Position numbers and translations under genes: made by a program. A stretch of DNA of 64,000 nt from Polyangium sp. 6x1 (GTDB taxonomy: Bacteria; Myxococcota_A; Polyangia; Polyangiales; Polyangiaceae): the NCBI RefSeq assembly GCF_029946515.1, contig NZ_JARZHH010000044.1:1-64000 (forward strand), in the 5' to 3' direction. Each line of letters starts with the position of its first letter. Position 1 is the first letter of the stretch. Below the pieces are notes generated by a model. That model saw only the letters and a list, made by a program, of their open reading frames with translations. It searched no databases and had not been told where the DNA came from. Below, piece by piece: positions 52,262 through 60,675 of this stretch.

Positions 52262-52401
52262 AAGCGTGCCAAGGCTCGCGCCTCACTCTCGTCTCGAAAG
52301 CCGTCGCGCGCCTCGCCCCTCCGTCCTTTTTTCCTCGAATTCGTGCGACGATGGCTCGTCGATACCCCGGCGCCGCGCCCCATCGCGCGGCAGGAGGATT
52401 C

Positions 52402-52899
52402 ATGATGTCCGCGCGTTCGATCTTCGCCGTCGCTTGCTCGTTTCTCGCGCTCTCCCTGTTCGCTTGCGCCAAAGGCTCGACCGGCGGCGGGTTTGGCGGC
52501 AGCGGCGGCGAGGGAGGCGACGACTGGGGTGGCCCAGGACCCGGATCGAGCTCGAGCAGCGGCGGCGGCGGCGGCAGCAGCAGCAGTAGCAGCAGCAGTA
52601 GCAGCAGCGGAAGCGGCGGCTCGAGCGCGTGTGACAACAAGGGCGTCTGTAGCGACTGCGCCGACTGCGCCTCGACGACCGGGAGCTGCGTCGGCGTGTA
52701 CAACGCGTGCAACGCGAACACGAGCTGCTTGAACCTCGCAACCTGCATCGGCAACTGCCTGGACGGGGACGACGTGTGCGTCGATAACTGCGCGTCGACC
52801 TACTCGGCCGGCATCGATGACTTGGTCGCGTATCAGGACTGCGTCGTGTGCGTCGGTTGCCCGGTCGACTGCGACGCCGCGACGTACATGTGCCCCTGA
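52402..52899 (+). CDS. Ser/Gly-rich, Cys-rich lipoprotein
   Basis: A 165-residue lipoprotein with CAGGAGG before the ATG at 52402. The lipobox is LFAC (lipidated Cys22). A Gly/Ser region (about 26-75), including a run of Ser encoded by AGC/AGT repeats, leads to a Cys-rich C-terminal domain (CDNKGVCSDCADCAS... CVVCVGCPVDCD). Many Cys pairs suggest disulfides and an extracellular location. This layout recurs in Polyangiales lipoproteins of unknown function; a similar style is seen in the proteins at 14994 and 54505. Confidence 0.82.
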   Translation: MMSARSIFAVACSFLALSLFACAKGSTGGGFGGSGGEGGDDWGGPGPGSSSSSGGGGGSSSSSSSSSSSGSGGSSACDNKGVCSDCADCASTTGSCVGVYNACNANTSCLNLATCIGNCLDGDDVCVDNCASTYSAGIDDLVAYQDCVVCVGCPVDCDAATYMCP

Positions 52900-52906
52900 C
52901 GGGCCT

Positions 52907-53533
52907 TCAGATCCCTTCGAGACGAACCTTCTGGCCGGCGCGCACCCCGTGCCGCCGGCAGTACCCCGCGTTCACCTCGATCACGTAACGCGACGCGCAG
53001 GGGACCGAGAACGTCGAGTCGTTCATCGTCGGCGTGTTCTCCTCGATCCCCACGATCGTCCCGTCGTCGTCGACGAACAGCATGTCGAGCGGGATGCACG
53101 TGTTGTGCATCCAGAACTGGTGCACCTCGCGCCGCTCGAAGACGAAGATCATCCCGCGCTCCTCGGCCATCTCCTTGCGGTACATGAGCCCGCGGGCGCG
53201 CTCTTGATCCCGCTGCGCGATCTCCACGGTGACCGCCTCGTCCTTCGCGTCGGCGAACACCACCTTGCCCTCGCGCAGCAGAAGCGGCTTCGCGAGATCG
53301 TCGGGCGGGCACGCCGGATCGGGGCCCGTCCGCGCGAGCGTGCGCTTGGGTTTGTCCTCGGTCGGGTGGATGCACCGCGCCTTCGAGGGGCGATTCTCCG
53401 AGGCCTGGGCCTCTTGCCCGATCGGCTCGGGGCGCGCGTCTCGTGAGGGCGGTACCGGCTCCTCGACGCGCGGCTCGCAGGCGATGACCAGAAACCCGAG
53501 CGACAGGGCGATGGGGAGCTTCGTGACGGGCAT
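52907..53533 (-). CDS. DUF192-domain lipoprotein
   Basis: A 208-residue lipoprotein (lipobox LVIAC, Cys19). After an Arg/Pro linker comes a DUF192 domain (about 95-205), recognised by VTVEIAQRDQERARGLMYRKEM, MIFVFERREVHQFWMHNTCIPLDMLFVD and VIEVNAGYCRRHGVRAGQKV. DUF192 proteins are small, usually secreted, and have no known activity; the conserved WMHNT and C residues suggest metal or thiol chemistry. The start at 53533 is preferred because it begins the signal peptide. It is convergent with the cysteine-rich lipoprotein at 52402 (stops 8 bp apart). Confidence 0.85.
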   Translation of the reverse strand: MPVTKLPIALSLGFLVIACEPRVEEPVPPSRDARPEPIGQEAQASENRPSKARCIHPTEDKPKRTLARTGPDPACPPDDLAKPLLLREGKVVFADAKDEAVTVEIAQRDQERARGLMYRKEMAEERGMIFVFERREVHQFWMHNTCIPLDMLFVDDDGTIVGIEENTPTMNDSTFSVPCASRYVIEVNAGYCRRHGVRAGQKVRLEGI

Positions 53534-53610
53534 GGCTCGCGCCCCTTCGTAGCACGATGCGCGCCCGCGCTTGACCTTCGCCGCGCCTCGCCGCAAGGGA
53601 AAGACCTCCT

Positions 53611-54438
53611 ATGAAACTTCCCTCGATCCAAGGTCCTCGTTTCGCCGCCTTCGCCGCGGCTTCTGCCCTGGTCGTCACCGCCCTCGCGAGCGGCTGCGAG
53701 TCGAGCCCGCCCGAGCCCACGGCGGCCCCCGAGCGCAAGACCGATGGGATGATCCAGAGCAACAAGGACGCCCCCGGCCAGCCCGAGAAGACGTCCCGGC
53801 CTCGCATCCAGATGCCGAAGCCCACGAAGAAGAAGGTCTCGGCCAAGCCCGTCGCCGAGGTCAAGCCGAGCGAGGACGACCCGGTCAAGGGCAAGTGGAC
53901 CCTCGCCGACGCCACGAAGGGCCTGCCCGCCGGCAAGACCCTCGTGGCCACGATCGAGACGGATCTCGGGAGCCTCGAGTGCACGCTCTTCGAGGACAAG
54001 GCGCCCATCACCGTCGCCAACTTCGTCGGCCTCGCGCGCGGCGTTCGCCCGTGGAAGACGCCCGAGGGCAAGTGGGAGAAGAAGCCGGCCTACGACGGCA
54101 CCATCTTCCACCGCATCATCAAGGGCTTCATGATCCAGGGCGGCGACGCGAAGAAGAACGGCACGGGCGAGGCCGGGTACGTCATCCCGGACGAGGTCTG
54201 GGAGGACGCGAACCACGATCGTCCCGGGCTCCTGTGCATGGCAAACCGCGGGCCGAACACGAACAGCGCGCAGTTCTTCATCACGGACGAGGCGGCCTTC
54301 CACCTCGACGGCGGCTACACGATCTTCGGCGAATGCGCGCCCGTCGACGTCGTGCACAAGATCGCCTCCGTTCCCGTGACCCGCGAGAAGCCGGAGAACG
54401 CGCCCGTCATCAAGAAGGTCACCATCTCCCGCAAGTGA
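53611..54438 (+). CDS. Cyclophilin-type peptidyl-prolyl isomerase lipoprotein
   Basis: A 275-residue lipoprotein (lipobox ALASGC, Cys29). A Lys/Pro-rich linker (45-105) leads to a cyclophilin domain (about 108-272). Active-site motifs are intact: FHRIIKGFMIQGGD with the catalytic Arg, and NSAQFFIT. An insertion of about 12 residues (around RPWKTPEGKWEKK) lies before the FHR motif. It should catalyse proline isomerisation on periplasmic or surface proteins. A good signal peptide and no clear Shine-Dalgarno sequence are seen; the next gene on this strand begins 66 bp later. Confidence 0.92.
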   Translation: MKLPSIQGPRFAAFAAASALVVTALASGCESSPPEPTAAPERKTDGMIQSNKDAPGQPEKTSRPRIQMPKPTKKKVSAKPVAEVKPSEDDPVKGKWTLADATKGLPAGKTLVATIETDLGSLECTLFEDKAPITVANFVGLARGVRPWKTPEGKWEKKPAYDGTIFHRIIKGFMIQGGDAKKNGTGEAGYVIPDEVWEDANHDRPGLLCMANRGPNTNSAQFFITDEAAFHLDGGYTIFGECAPVDVVHKIASVPVTREKPENAPVIKKVTISRK

Positions 54439-54492
54439 TCTTTTCTGCGCCGAAGACGCCTCGTCCTCGCGGCGCGCGCGGGAAAATTCGGT

Positions 54493-54498
54493 TACCCT
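54493..54498 (+). promoter_or_regulatory. Candidate -10 box (TACCCT) close to the start codon
   Basis: TACCCT ends 6 nt before the ATG at 54505, without a Shine-Dalgarno sequence, as in the genes at 35544 and 36661. Confidence 0.3.
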
Positions 54499-54504
54499 TC
54501 CGGC

Positions 54505-55056
54505 ATGCAGAAGCGGCTTATCTTGGTGGCCGCCGCGCTTGGCCTCATCGTCCCGGCCGCGGGTCTCGGCGGGTGCGGCAGCTCGATCGTGCGAGAGACC
54601 GAGGGCCAGGGCGGGGGCGGCGGCGAGGGCGGGGATTCGTCGAGCAGCACCACGACGGGTCCCATCTGGGACGCGGGCAAGGACGCGTTCGACGAATACA
54701 TCGATCCCGGCTGCCCCTCCACGCCGGCGCCGATCGAAGACTTCCAGTGTGATCCCTTCGATCAACTGAACAGCGGCTGCTTCCCCGGCGAGGGGTGCTT
54801 CATCTTCGTCTCGTACCCGGACGAACCCTGCGGCCAGGAGGTCTACGGCGCGTTCTGCGCGCCCGCGGGCTCCGGCGTGCAGGGCGATCCGTGCGGCAGC
54901 AACACGGGCCTCTGGTGCGCGGCGGGGTTCGCTTGCGTCGTGACCGGCTCCGGCACGCAGTGCGTGAAGCTCTGCCCGCTCAGCGGCAACGACGACTGCC
55001 CGTCCGGCCTCGTGTGCGAGCCCATCGACGTCGAGGGATTCGGCGGATGCCTGTGA
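54505..55056 (+). CDS. Cys-rich lipoprotein
   Basis: A 183-residue lipoprotein (lipobox GLGGC, Cys24). The mature part begins with a Gly/Ser/Thr-rich linker (about 28-55) followed by a Cys-rich domain with at least ten cysteines (PGCPS, DFQCDPFDQLNSGCFPGEGCF, CGQEVYGAFC, CGSNTGLWCAAGFACVV, CVKLCPLS, DDCPSGLVCEP). The pattern resembles adhesion or dickkopf-like cysteine-rich modules. Function unknown. It overlaps the start of the downstream MopE-like gene, so the two lipoproteins are coupled. Confidence 0.82.
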   Translation: MQKRLILVAAALGLIVPAAGLGGCGSSIVRETEGQGGGGGEGGDSSSSTTTGPIWDAGKDAFDEYIDPGCPSTPAPIEDFQCDPFDQLNSGCFPGEGCFIFVSYPDEPCGQEVYGAFCAPAGSGVQGDPCGSNTGLWCAAGFACVVTGSGTQCVKLCPLSGNDDCPSGLVCEPIDVEGFGGCL

Positions 55057-56672
55057 AGCGTTTGCGGAAGGCGCGCGGCGGACGAAGCCTGATCGGACTC
55101 TCGCTCGCCGCGCTCTCGGGATCGCTCGTGGCCGCGGGGATCGTGGCGAGCGGGTGCGGCGCGCGCACGCCGCTCGACGTCGGCCCGCCCCAGCCTCCTT
55201 GTTTCGTCGACACGGATTGTCCCGGCCACAAGAACCTCTGCGAGCCCGTCTACTGCGACCTCGCGGCGGGCGCGGAGGCGGGCGTCCCGCGGAACGGCGG
55301 CCTCTGCGTCGACCTGCCGCCGATCAACTGCGACGACAACGATCCGTGCACCGACGACGCGTGCGTGCCGAAGACGGGGCAATGCACGTACGAGCTCGCC
55401 ACGCGGGACAACGACGGCGACGGCTTCCGCGGCCCACGGCCCGGCACGCTCCCGGGGGATCCCAACGCGTGCGGCGACGACTGCGACGACAAGAGCGAGC
55501 TCGCGTATCCGGGCGGCACCGAGGTCTGCGACGGCGTCGACAACGACTGCAACGGCGTCGTCGACGACGGCGCCACGTACGTCCCGCTGCTCAACGAGCC
55601 CATCCGCCTCTCGGGCAACATCGCGCCCGCGGGCCCCGGCGGCCTCGCGTGGAGCGGCACCTCGTACGCGGCCGCGTACACGGGCACCGTCGACGGCTTC
55701 TCGATGCGGCTCAACATGCTCGCGCCGACCGGCCTGCCGCTCGGCCCCGAGGCGCCGATCGTCTTCCAGAACGGCGACAACGCCGGCGGCCCGATCGTGT
55801 GGGTCGGCGATCGGTACGGCATCGCGTGGCAGGATCGCCGCAGCGGCGACTACGAGGTGTACTTCACGCTGCTCGACGAGAACGGCGCGAAGGTTCTGCC
55901 CGACACGCGCCTCTCCTTCGCCGAGGGTTTTTCGATCAACGTCTCGCTCGGCTGGACCGGCGCGGAGTTCATCGTCGCGTGGCAGGACGAGCGCGAAGGT
56001 CTCTTCGACCTCTACGCGCAGCGCCTCTCCATCGACGGCGCGCCGATCGGCGGCAACGTCAAGCTCACGCAGGCCTTCAACGTGGGCAACGAAGCGCCGC
56101 AGATGGCGGCCGGCCTCTCCTCGATCGGCGTCGCGTGGGCGCCCGGCGACGCGCTCCAGCACTTCATCCAGTTCCAGGTCTTCAACCAGGATCTCTCGCC
56201 GCGCTCGCAGGCCGTCTCCCTCACGGACGGCTTCTCCGACTCGGTGTACCCCACCGTCGTTTGGAACCAGGATCGCTACGTCATCGCGTGGTTCGACAAG
56301 ACGGCCAATCCCAAGGCCATCTACGGCGCCGTCGTCGACGAGGACGGCAATACACTCGTCGCGCCCAAGGCCCTCACGAACCCCGGCTCCTTCCGCTCGC
56401 GTTATCCGAGCCTCAAGGCCCTCGGCGATCGCGTCTTGCTCGTCTACGCCGACGATCGCGATCAAAACGACGGCTACGAGCTCTACGCGCTCATGCTCGA
56501 CCAGGAGCTCGAGCACTCCGGCCCCGAGCAACGCGTCACGTTCGCAAAGAGCGACAGCATCTATCCGATCGCCACGTTCGGCCCCGACGGCAACGTCGGC
56601 ATCCTCTTCCGCGACGACCGTGAAGGCGAGCAGCACGTGTTCTTCACGCGGCTGGGATGCATCGTCCCCTAG
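55047..56672 (+). CDS. MopE-type metal-binding-motif lipoprotein with beta-propeller-like repeats
   Basis: A 541-residue lipoprotein (lipobox GIVASGC, Cys37); its ATG at 55047 overlaps the upstream lipoprotein stop by 10 bp (a GTG at 55053 is an alternative). After a Cys-rich N-terminal part is the putative metal-binding motif ATRDNDGDGFRG ... CGDDCDDKSELAYPGGTEVCDGVDNDCNGVVDDG (about 115-180), as in MopE-like proteins of Methylococcus and many myxobacteria. The rest has repeated units such as GGLAWSGTSYAAAYTG, RYGIAWQDRRSGDYEV, EFIVAWQDEREGLFD and RYVIAWFDKTANPKA, typical of beta-propeller blades. It is probably a calcium-binding surface protein. Its stop TAG is inside a palindromic element. 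Confidence 0.85.
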   Translation: MPVKRLRKARGGRSLIGLSLAALSGSLVAAGIVASGCGARTPLDVGPPQPPCFVDTDCPGHKNLCEPVYCDLAAGAEAGVPRNGGLCVDLPPINCDDNDPCTDDACVPKTGQCTYELATRDNDGDGFRGPRPGTLPGDPNACGDDCDDKSELAYPGGTEVCDGVDNDCNGVVDDGATYVPLLNEPIRLSGNIAPAGPGGLAWSGTSYAAAYTGTVDGFSMRLNMLAPTGLPLGPEAPIVFQNGDNAGGPIVWVGDRYGIAWQDRRSGDYEVYFTLLDENGAKVLPDTRLSFAEGFSINVSLGWTGAEFIVAWQDEREGLFDLYAQRLSIDGAPIGGNVKLTQAFNVGNEAPQMAAGLSSIGVAWAPGDALQHFIQFQVFNQDLSPRSQAVSLTDGFSDSVYPTVVWNQDRYVIAWFDKTANPKAIYGAVVDEDGNTLVAPKALTNPGSFRSRYPSLKALGDRVLLVYADDRDQNDGYELYALMLDQELEHSGPEQRVTFAKSDSIYPIATFGPDGNVGILFRDDREGEQHVFFTRLGCIVP

Positions 56673-56795
56673 CAGGTTGCCGATGAGCTTGCTGCGCGCC
56701 TCGAATCGTCGGTCGGGCTCCTCGGAATACGGGCGTATTCCTGCGTCGCCCTCCCTAGCTTCGAGGCGCTCGCTGCGCTTCTCGACAACCTGCTA
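56670..56795. repeat. Palindromic element supplying stop codons for both flanking genes
   Basis: Outer arms TAGCAGGTTG and CAACCTGCTA are perfect complements; further inside CGCCTCGAA pairs with TTCGAGGCG, and the centre is a near-perfect palindrome GGAATACG-GG-CGTATTCC. The whole 126-bp unit folds into a long hairpin. Its first TAG is the stop of the MopE-like gene (56670-56672) and its last CTA is the stop (TAG) of the minus-strand mvaB gene (56793-56795). Confidence 0.75.
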
Positions 56796-57773
56796 GCTCG
56801 GCCGCCGTCGAAACGCGCCCGCTTTGTGCACCTTGCCCGGCAGCGGGCGCCCGAGCACGCGCTCGGCCACGTTGCCCGCCTCGATGAGTTTGTCGAGGTC
56901 GATCCCCGTCTCGATCCCCATCCCGTGCAGCATGTACACGAGGTCCTCCGTCGCCACGTTGCCCGCGGCGCCCGGCGCGTACGGACAACCTCCGAGACCT
57001 CCCACCGACGCGTCGAAGTCCCGCACCCCGAGCTCGAGCCCCACCAGGATGTTCGCAAGCGCCGTCCCGCGCGTGTCGTGCAGGTGCAGCGCGAACTGAT
57101 CCACCCGCATCGCGTCGAGGCATCGCAGCACGATGTCGCGCGTTTGCTTCGGCGTCCCGACCCCGATCGTGTCGCCGAGCGACACCTGGTAGCAGCCGAG
57201 CTCGAGGAGCTTCTTCGTGATCTCGATGCTCCGCTCCGCCGACACCGGGCCCTCGTACGGACATCCCCACACCGTCGAGACGTACCCGCGCACGCGCAGG
57301 CCCGCCTCGATCGCCGGCGGCACGATCTCCGTGAACACGCCGAGCGTCCGGTCGATCGACTTGTTGATGTTCTTCTGGTTGTGCGTCTCGCTCGCGCTCA
57401 TGAAGACCGCGATCTCGCCGAGCCCCGTGGCGAGCGCGCGCTCGAGGCCCTTCGCGTTCGGGCAGAGCGCGCTGAACGTCACGCCCTCGGGCGCGCGCAT
57501 CTCGCGCGCCAGCTCCTCGGCGTCCGCGAGCTGCGGCACCCACTTCGGCGACACGAAGCTCGTGATCTCCAGCCGTTTCACGCCCGCCGCGACGAGCGCG
57601 CCGACGAGCTGCTTCTTCGCTTCGAGCGGGACGACCACGGCCTCGTTCTGCAGGCCGTCGCGCGGGCTCACCTCGTAGAGAGACACCCGATCGGGCGCTT
57701 GGGCGAACAGATCGTGCGGGGCGGCGCTCGAGCTCGAGGGGCGATCCGTCATGGGGTGACCATTGTTCGGCAT
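56793..57773 (-). CDS. mvaB: Hydroxymethylglutaryl-CoA lyase
   Basis: A 326-residue TIM-barrel lyase of the DRE-metal family. The N-terminal motif VSPRDGLQNE with the metal-binding Asp and the C-terminal signature GGLGGCPYAPGAAGNVATED (Cys in the active-site loop) are complete. HLHDTRG gives the metal-binding histidines. It cleaves HMG-CoA to acetoacetate and acetyl-CoA, in leucine degradation. In myxobacteria leucine-derived HMG-CoA also feeds iso-branched lipids and steroids. The gene is 31 bp after purF on the same strand, an unexpected pairing. An in-frame start 21 bp downstream is an alternative. Its stop is in the palindromic element. Confidence 0.92.
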   Translation of the reverse strand: MPNNGHPMTDRPSSSSAAPHDLFAQAPDRVSLYEVSPRDGLQNEAVVVPLEAKKQLVGALVAAGVKRLEITSFVSPKWVPQLADAEELAREMRAPEGVTFSALCPNAKGLERALATGLGEIAVFMSASETHNQKNINKSIDRTLGVFTEIVPPAIEAGLRVRGYVSTVWGCPYEGPVSAERSIEITKKLLELGCYQVSLGDTIGVGTPKQTRDIVLRCLDAMRVDQFALHLHDTRGTALANILVGLELGVRDFDASVGGLGGCPYAPGAAGNVATEDLVYMLHGMGIETGIDLDKLIEAGNVAERVLGRPLPGKVHKAGAFRRRPS

Positions 57774-57804
57774 GCGCGGGCGCCGTCAACGCGCCTCGCG
57801 CGCG

Positions 57805-59268
57805 CTAGCCGTGGACGAGCCTCAGATGCCTCGATTTCGGGCTCGGGGAGAACGGCACCGGGTAGACCCCCGAGAAGCAGGCGGCGCAGTATCCGTTCTC
57901 GGCCGCATCCCCGTTGTTCGGTGAGGGCGGAGGGTTCTGCGACGCCGCCTGCTCGATGTTGCGCACGGAAGTGACCAGCCCTTCGAGCGACAAGTACCCG
58001 AGCGAGTCCGCCGTCACGTACTTGCAGATCTCGTCGAGGGTGTGCGTGGCGGCGATGAGCTCGGCCCGCGTCGGCGTGTCGATCCCGTAGAAGCAGGGCC
58101 AGCGCGTCGGCGGGCTCGAGATCCGGAGATGCACCTCGCGCGCCCCGGCGTCGCGCACCATCTTCACGATCTTCCGGCTCGTCGTGCCCCGGACGATCGA
58201 GTCGTCCACGATCACGACGCGCTTGTTCGCGAGCGCCGCGCGGTTCGGGGAGAGCTTCAGGCGCACCCCGAAGTGCCGGATCGACTGCTGCGGCTCGATG
58301 AACGTCCGGCCCACGTAGTGGCTGCGGATGAGGCCCATCTCGAACGGCGCGCCGGCGCGCTCGGCGAAGCCCACGGCGGCGGGCACCCCGGAGTCGGGCA
58401 CGGGCACCACGACGACGTCCCCCGTGTCGCTCCCGCCCGGGACGGGCACCTCCTCGGCGAGCTTCCTGCCGAGCGCCTTGCGCACCTCGTACACGCTCGC
58501 GCCCTCGATGAGCGAGTCAGGACGAGCGAAGTACACGTGCTCGAAGATGCAGAGCTTGCGTGTGCGCGGCGCAAAGGGCCGGAGCGATCGTGTCCCGTTC
58601 GCGTCCACGATCAGCATCTCGCCCGGCTCGATGTCTCGCACGTACGTCGCGCCGATCAGATCGAACGCCGTCGGCTCGCTGGCGACGACGATCGCCTCGG
58701 TCTCGCCGTGCGCGAGGCGACCCATGCAGAGCGGGCGGAAGCCCATCGGATCCCGCACGGCGATGAGCTCGCGCTCCGTGAGGAACAGGATCGAGTACGC
58801 GCCCTCGACTTGCCCGAGCGCCTCGGCGACGCGGCTCTCGACGGTCGCCTGCGTGCTCGCGGCGATGAGGTGCACGATCACCTCGGTGTCGCTCGAGCTC
58901 TGGAAGATGCTCCCGCGCGCCTCCAGCCGATCCCGCAACGCCTCGTAGTTCGTCAGGTTGCCGTTGTGCCCGACCGCGATCGATCCGCGCGCGTAGTCCA
59001 CGGCGAACGGCTGCGCGTTGCGGATGTGGGATCCGCCGGCGGTCGAGTACCGCACGTGCCCGATCGCCCGATCGCCGCGCAGCGCCGCGAGATCCTTCGG
59101 GGAGAACCCTGCTTGCACGAGGCCCATCGCCCTGTGCGGCGTGAGCCGCTCTCCGTCGCTCGTGACGATCCCCGCCGCCTCCTGACCTCGGTGCTGCAAC
59201 GCGTGCAGTCCGAGGTAGGTGATGTTGGCGGCCTCGGGGTGGCCATAGATGCCGAACACACCGCACAT
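57805..59268 (-). CDS. purF: Amidophosphoribosyltransferase
   Basis: A 487-residue enzyme for the first committed step of purine synthesis (PRPP + glutamine to phosphoribosylamine). The glutaminase nucleophile is Cys2 directly after Met1, so no propeptide is present. The PRPP-binding motif [13 protein letters not shown] is at 351-363. Four cysteines at 240, 392, 461 and 464 (YCAACFSG) match the [4Fe-4S] ligand pattern of the Bacillus-type enzyme, so an Fe-S cluster form is expected rather than the E. coli type. It lies upstream of mvaB and is transcribed with it. The last ~20 residues are a Pro-rich tail. Confidence 0.95.
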   Translation of the reverse strand: MCGVFGIYGHPEAANITYLGLHALQHRGQEAAGIVTSDGERLTPHRAMGLVQAGFSPKDLAALRGDRAIGHVRYSTAGGSHIRNAQPFAVDYARGSIAVGHNGNLTNYEALRDRLEARGSIFQSSSDTEVIVHLIAASTQATVESRVAEALGQVEGAYSILFLTERELIAVRDPMGFRPLCMGRLAHGETEAIVVASEPTAFDLIGATYVRDIEPGEMLIVDANGTRSLRPFAPRTRKLCIFEHVYFARPDSLIEGASVYEVRKALGRKLAEEVPVPGGSDTGDVVVVPVPDSGVPAAVGFAERAGAPFEMGLIRSHYVGRTFIEPQQSIRHFGVRLKLSPNRAALANKRVVIVDDSIVRGTTSRKIVKMVRDAGAREVHLRISSPPTRWPCFYGIDTPTRAELIAATHTLDEICKYVTADSLGYLSLEGLVTSVRNIEQAASQNPPPSPNNGDAAENGYCAACFSGVYPVPFSPSPKSRHLRLVHG

Positions 59269-59357
59269 GCGGCGTCTCTTTAGTACGAAAGAAGGAGCCG
59301 GCCACGGGAGGTGGCCGCGCGGGGGCGGGGAGGGGTGGAGAGGGCGGAAAGGCGAGG

Positions 59358-59383
59358 AGAAAACCGCGCTCCCGGGCGAGCGC
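59358..59383 (-). terminator. Intrinsic terminator after the cytochrome lipoprotein gene
   Basis: On the minus strand GCGCTC-GCCCGG-GAGCGC forms a hairpin that overlaps the stop codon region, followed by GG and TTTT. Confidence 0.6.
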
Positions 59384-60108
59384 TACTTCTTCGCGATGCC
59401 CCAGACCTTCGTGATGATGTCGCCCTCGAAGGGGTCACCGTGGCACGTGCCGCACTCCATGTCCTTCTTGTCGGCGCGCGTGAGCTTGTCCTCGTACTGC
59501 TCGTCCATGAACTTCTCGAGCGCCTTCTTGTCGGCGTGGTTGAGGTTGTGCTCGTTGCCGTCGTGGCACGTGTCGCAGAAGACCGCGCCGCCCTTCTCGT
59601 CGCGCAGCGCGACGACGAAGTTCTTCCACATGCCGCGCGTGATCTTGATGTTGCGCGTCTCGGCCTTGTAGTCGCCCTCGACGTGGCAGCCGTTGCAGTC
59701 CTTGTAGCCGAGCGCCTTCTGGAAGAGCGGCATCAGCTTCTTCTTCTGCGCGAGGGCGATCTTCGGCAGATCCGCGAGTTTGTCCGGGGCGAGGCCGATC
59801 TTCTTGATGTCCTCGAGCATCTGGCTCTGCCGGATGTTCGTCGAGGGCTTGCCCGCCGCGGCCGGAGGCGTCGCCGCCGTCCCACCCGAGCCCGTGTCCG
59901 CGGGCTTCGCGTCGCCGGCGGGCTTCGCGTCGCCTGCGGGCTTCGCGTCGGTCGCGCCGCCCGTATCGGCGGGCTTGTCGGTCGAGGTCCCGTCCGTCTT
60001 CTGATCGTTGGCGGTGTCGGGCGGAGGCGTCGAACCGCCGCCGCAGGCCGCGGCGACGCCCGAAAGGGCAAGAACGAAGGCGAGAGCGAGGTGTTTCTTG
60101 GCAGCCAT
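59383..60108 (-). CDS. Triheme c-type cytochrome lipoprotein
   Basis: A 241-residue lipoprotein (lipobox GVAAAC, Cys22) with a Lys/Pro/Ala linker (repeats of DAKPAG around 55-70) and a C-terminal domain carrying three heme c sites: CNGCH at 138-142, CDTCH at 178-182 and CGTCH at 219-223. Many His residues (HDGNEHNLNHADKK) can act as second ligands. It is probably an outer-membrane- or inner-membrane-anchored electron carrier facing the periplasm. The gene has its own terminator; nearby genes do not indicate a partner oxidoreductase. Confidence 0.9.
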   Translation of the reverse strand: MAAKKHLALAFVLALSGVAAACGGGSTPPPDTANDQKTDGTSTDKPADTGGATDAKPAGDAKPAGDAKPADTGSGGTAATPPAAAGKPSTNIRQSQMLEDIKKIGLAPDKLADLPKIALAQKKKLMPLFQKALGYKDCNGCHVEGDYKAETRNIKITRGMWKNFVVALRDEKGGAVFCDTCHDGNEHNLNHADKKALEKFMDEQYEDKLTRADKKDMECGTCHGDPFEGDIITKVWGIAKK

Positions 60109-60182
60109 GTTGTCTAGGGCAGACAGTACACGACAGGGCTGCGGTGACGGAAGTCCCAGGCGCGCGCCTCGCGCCGGCGCCG

Positions 60183-60653
60183 TCAGAATTTGCCGGTGAC
60201 CGTGAGGAACGTGAGCTTGTCGTTCGTCTCGCGGAGCCGTTGCGTCAGCATCCGGACGAAGCTCCAGAGCACCTCGTAGGCGAGGTCCTTGTGCAAAAAG
60301 AGCAGGTCCTCGAAGGCGTCCTTGGGCACCGTGAGCAGGCGGCAGCGCTCGTGGACGCGGGCGTCGGCCGAGCGCGGCGCCTCGTCGAGCAGGCTCATCT
60401 CGCCGAAGACCGAGCCAGGCCCGAGCACCGCGAGCGCCTCCTCGCCCATGCCGGGCACCTCGCGGCTGATGCGCACCTTGCCTTCGAGGATGATGTAGAG
60501 CTTGTCGCCCGGATCTCCGTGCTGGAAGATCTTCGTCCCGAGCGCGTGGGATTCTTCGTTGGCGACGCGCGAGATCAGCTCGAGCGCCTGGGTGGTGAGC
60601 CCCTCGAACAGGGGCACCTTGCTGAGCTTCTCGATGCGTTCGGCGACGTCCAC
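60183..60653 (-). CDS. Cyclic-nucleotide-binding domain protein (no HTH)
   Basis: A 156-residue protein made of one cNMP-binding domain. The phosphate-binding cassette FGEMSLLDEAPRSADA (with the Glu and Arg of the cyclic-nucleotide pocket) and the upstream GDPGDKLYIILEGKVRI are clear. The C-terminal helix (about 120-150) is too short for the winged-helix domain of CRP/FNR, so it does not bind DNA on its own. Such single-domain proteins work as sensors or partners. It lies downstream of the exbB-exbD-tonB genes, separated by a hairpin. Confidence 0.88.
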   Translation of the reverse strand: MDVAERIEKLSKVPLFEGLTTQALELISRVANEESHALGTKIFQHGDPGDKLYIILEGKVRISREVPGMGEEALAVLGPGSVFGEMSLLDEAPRSADARVHERCRLLTVPKDAFEDLLFLHKDLAYEVLWSFVRMLTQRLRETNDKLTFLTVTGKF

Positions 60654-60675
60654 GTGTCCGCGGAGGATAATGAGG

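Noticed and set aside
60183-60653. CRP/FNR-type transcription factor
   Set aside because: The cNMP domain is present, but the C-terminal helix-turn-helix is missing.
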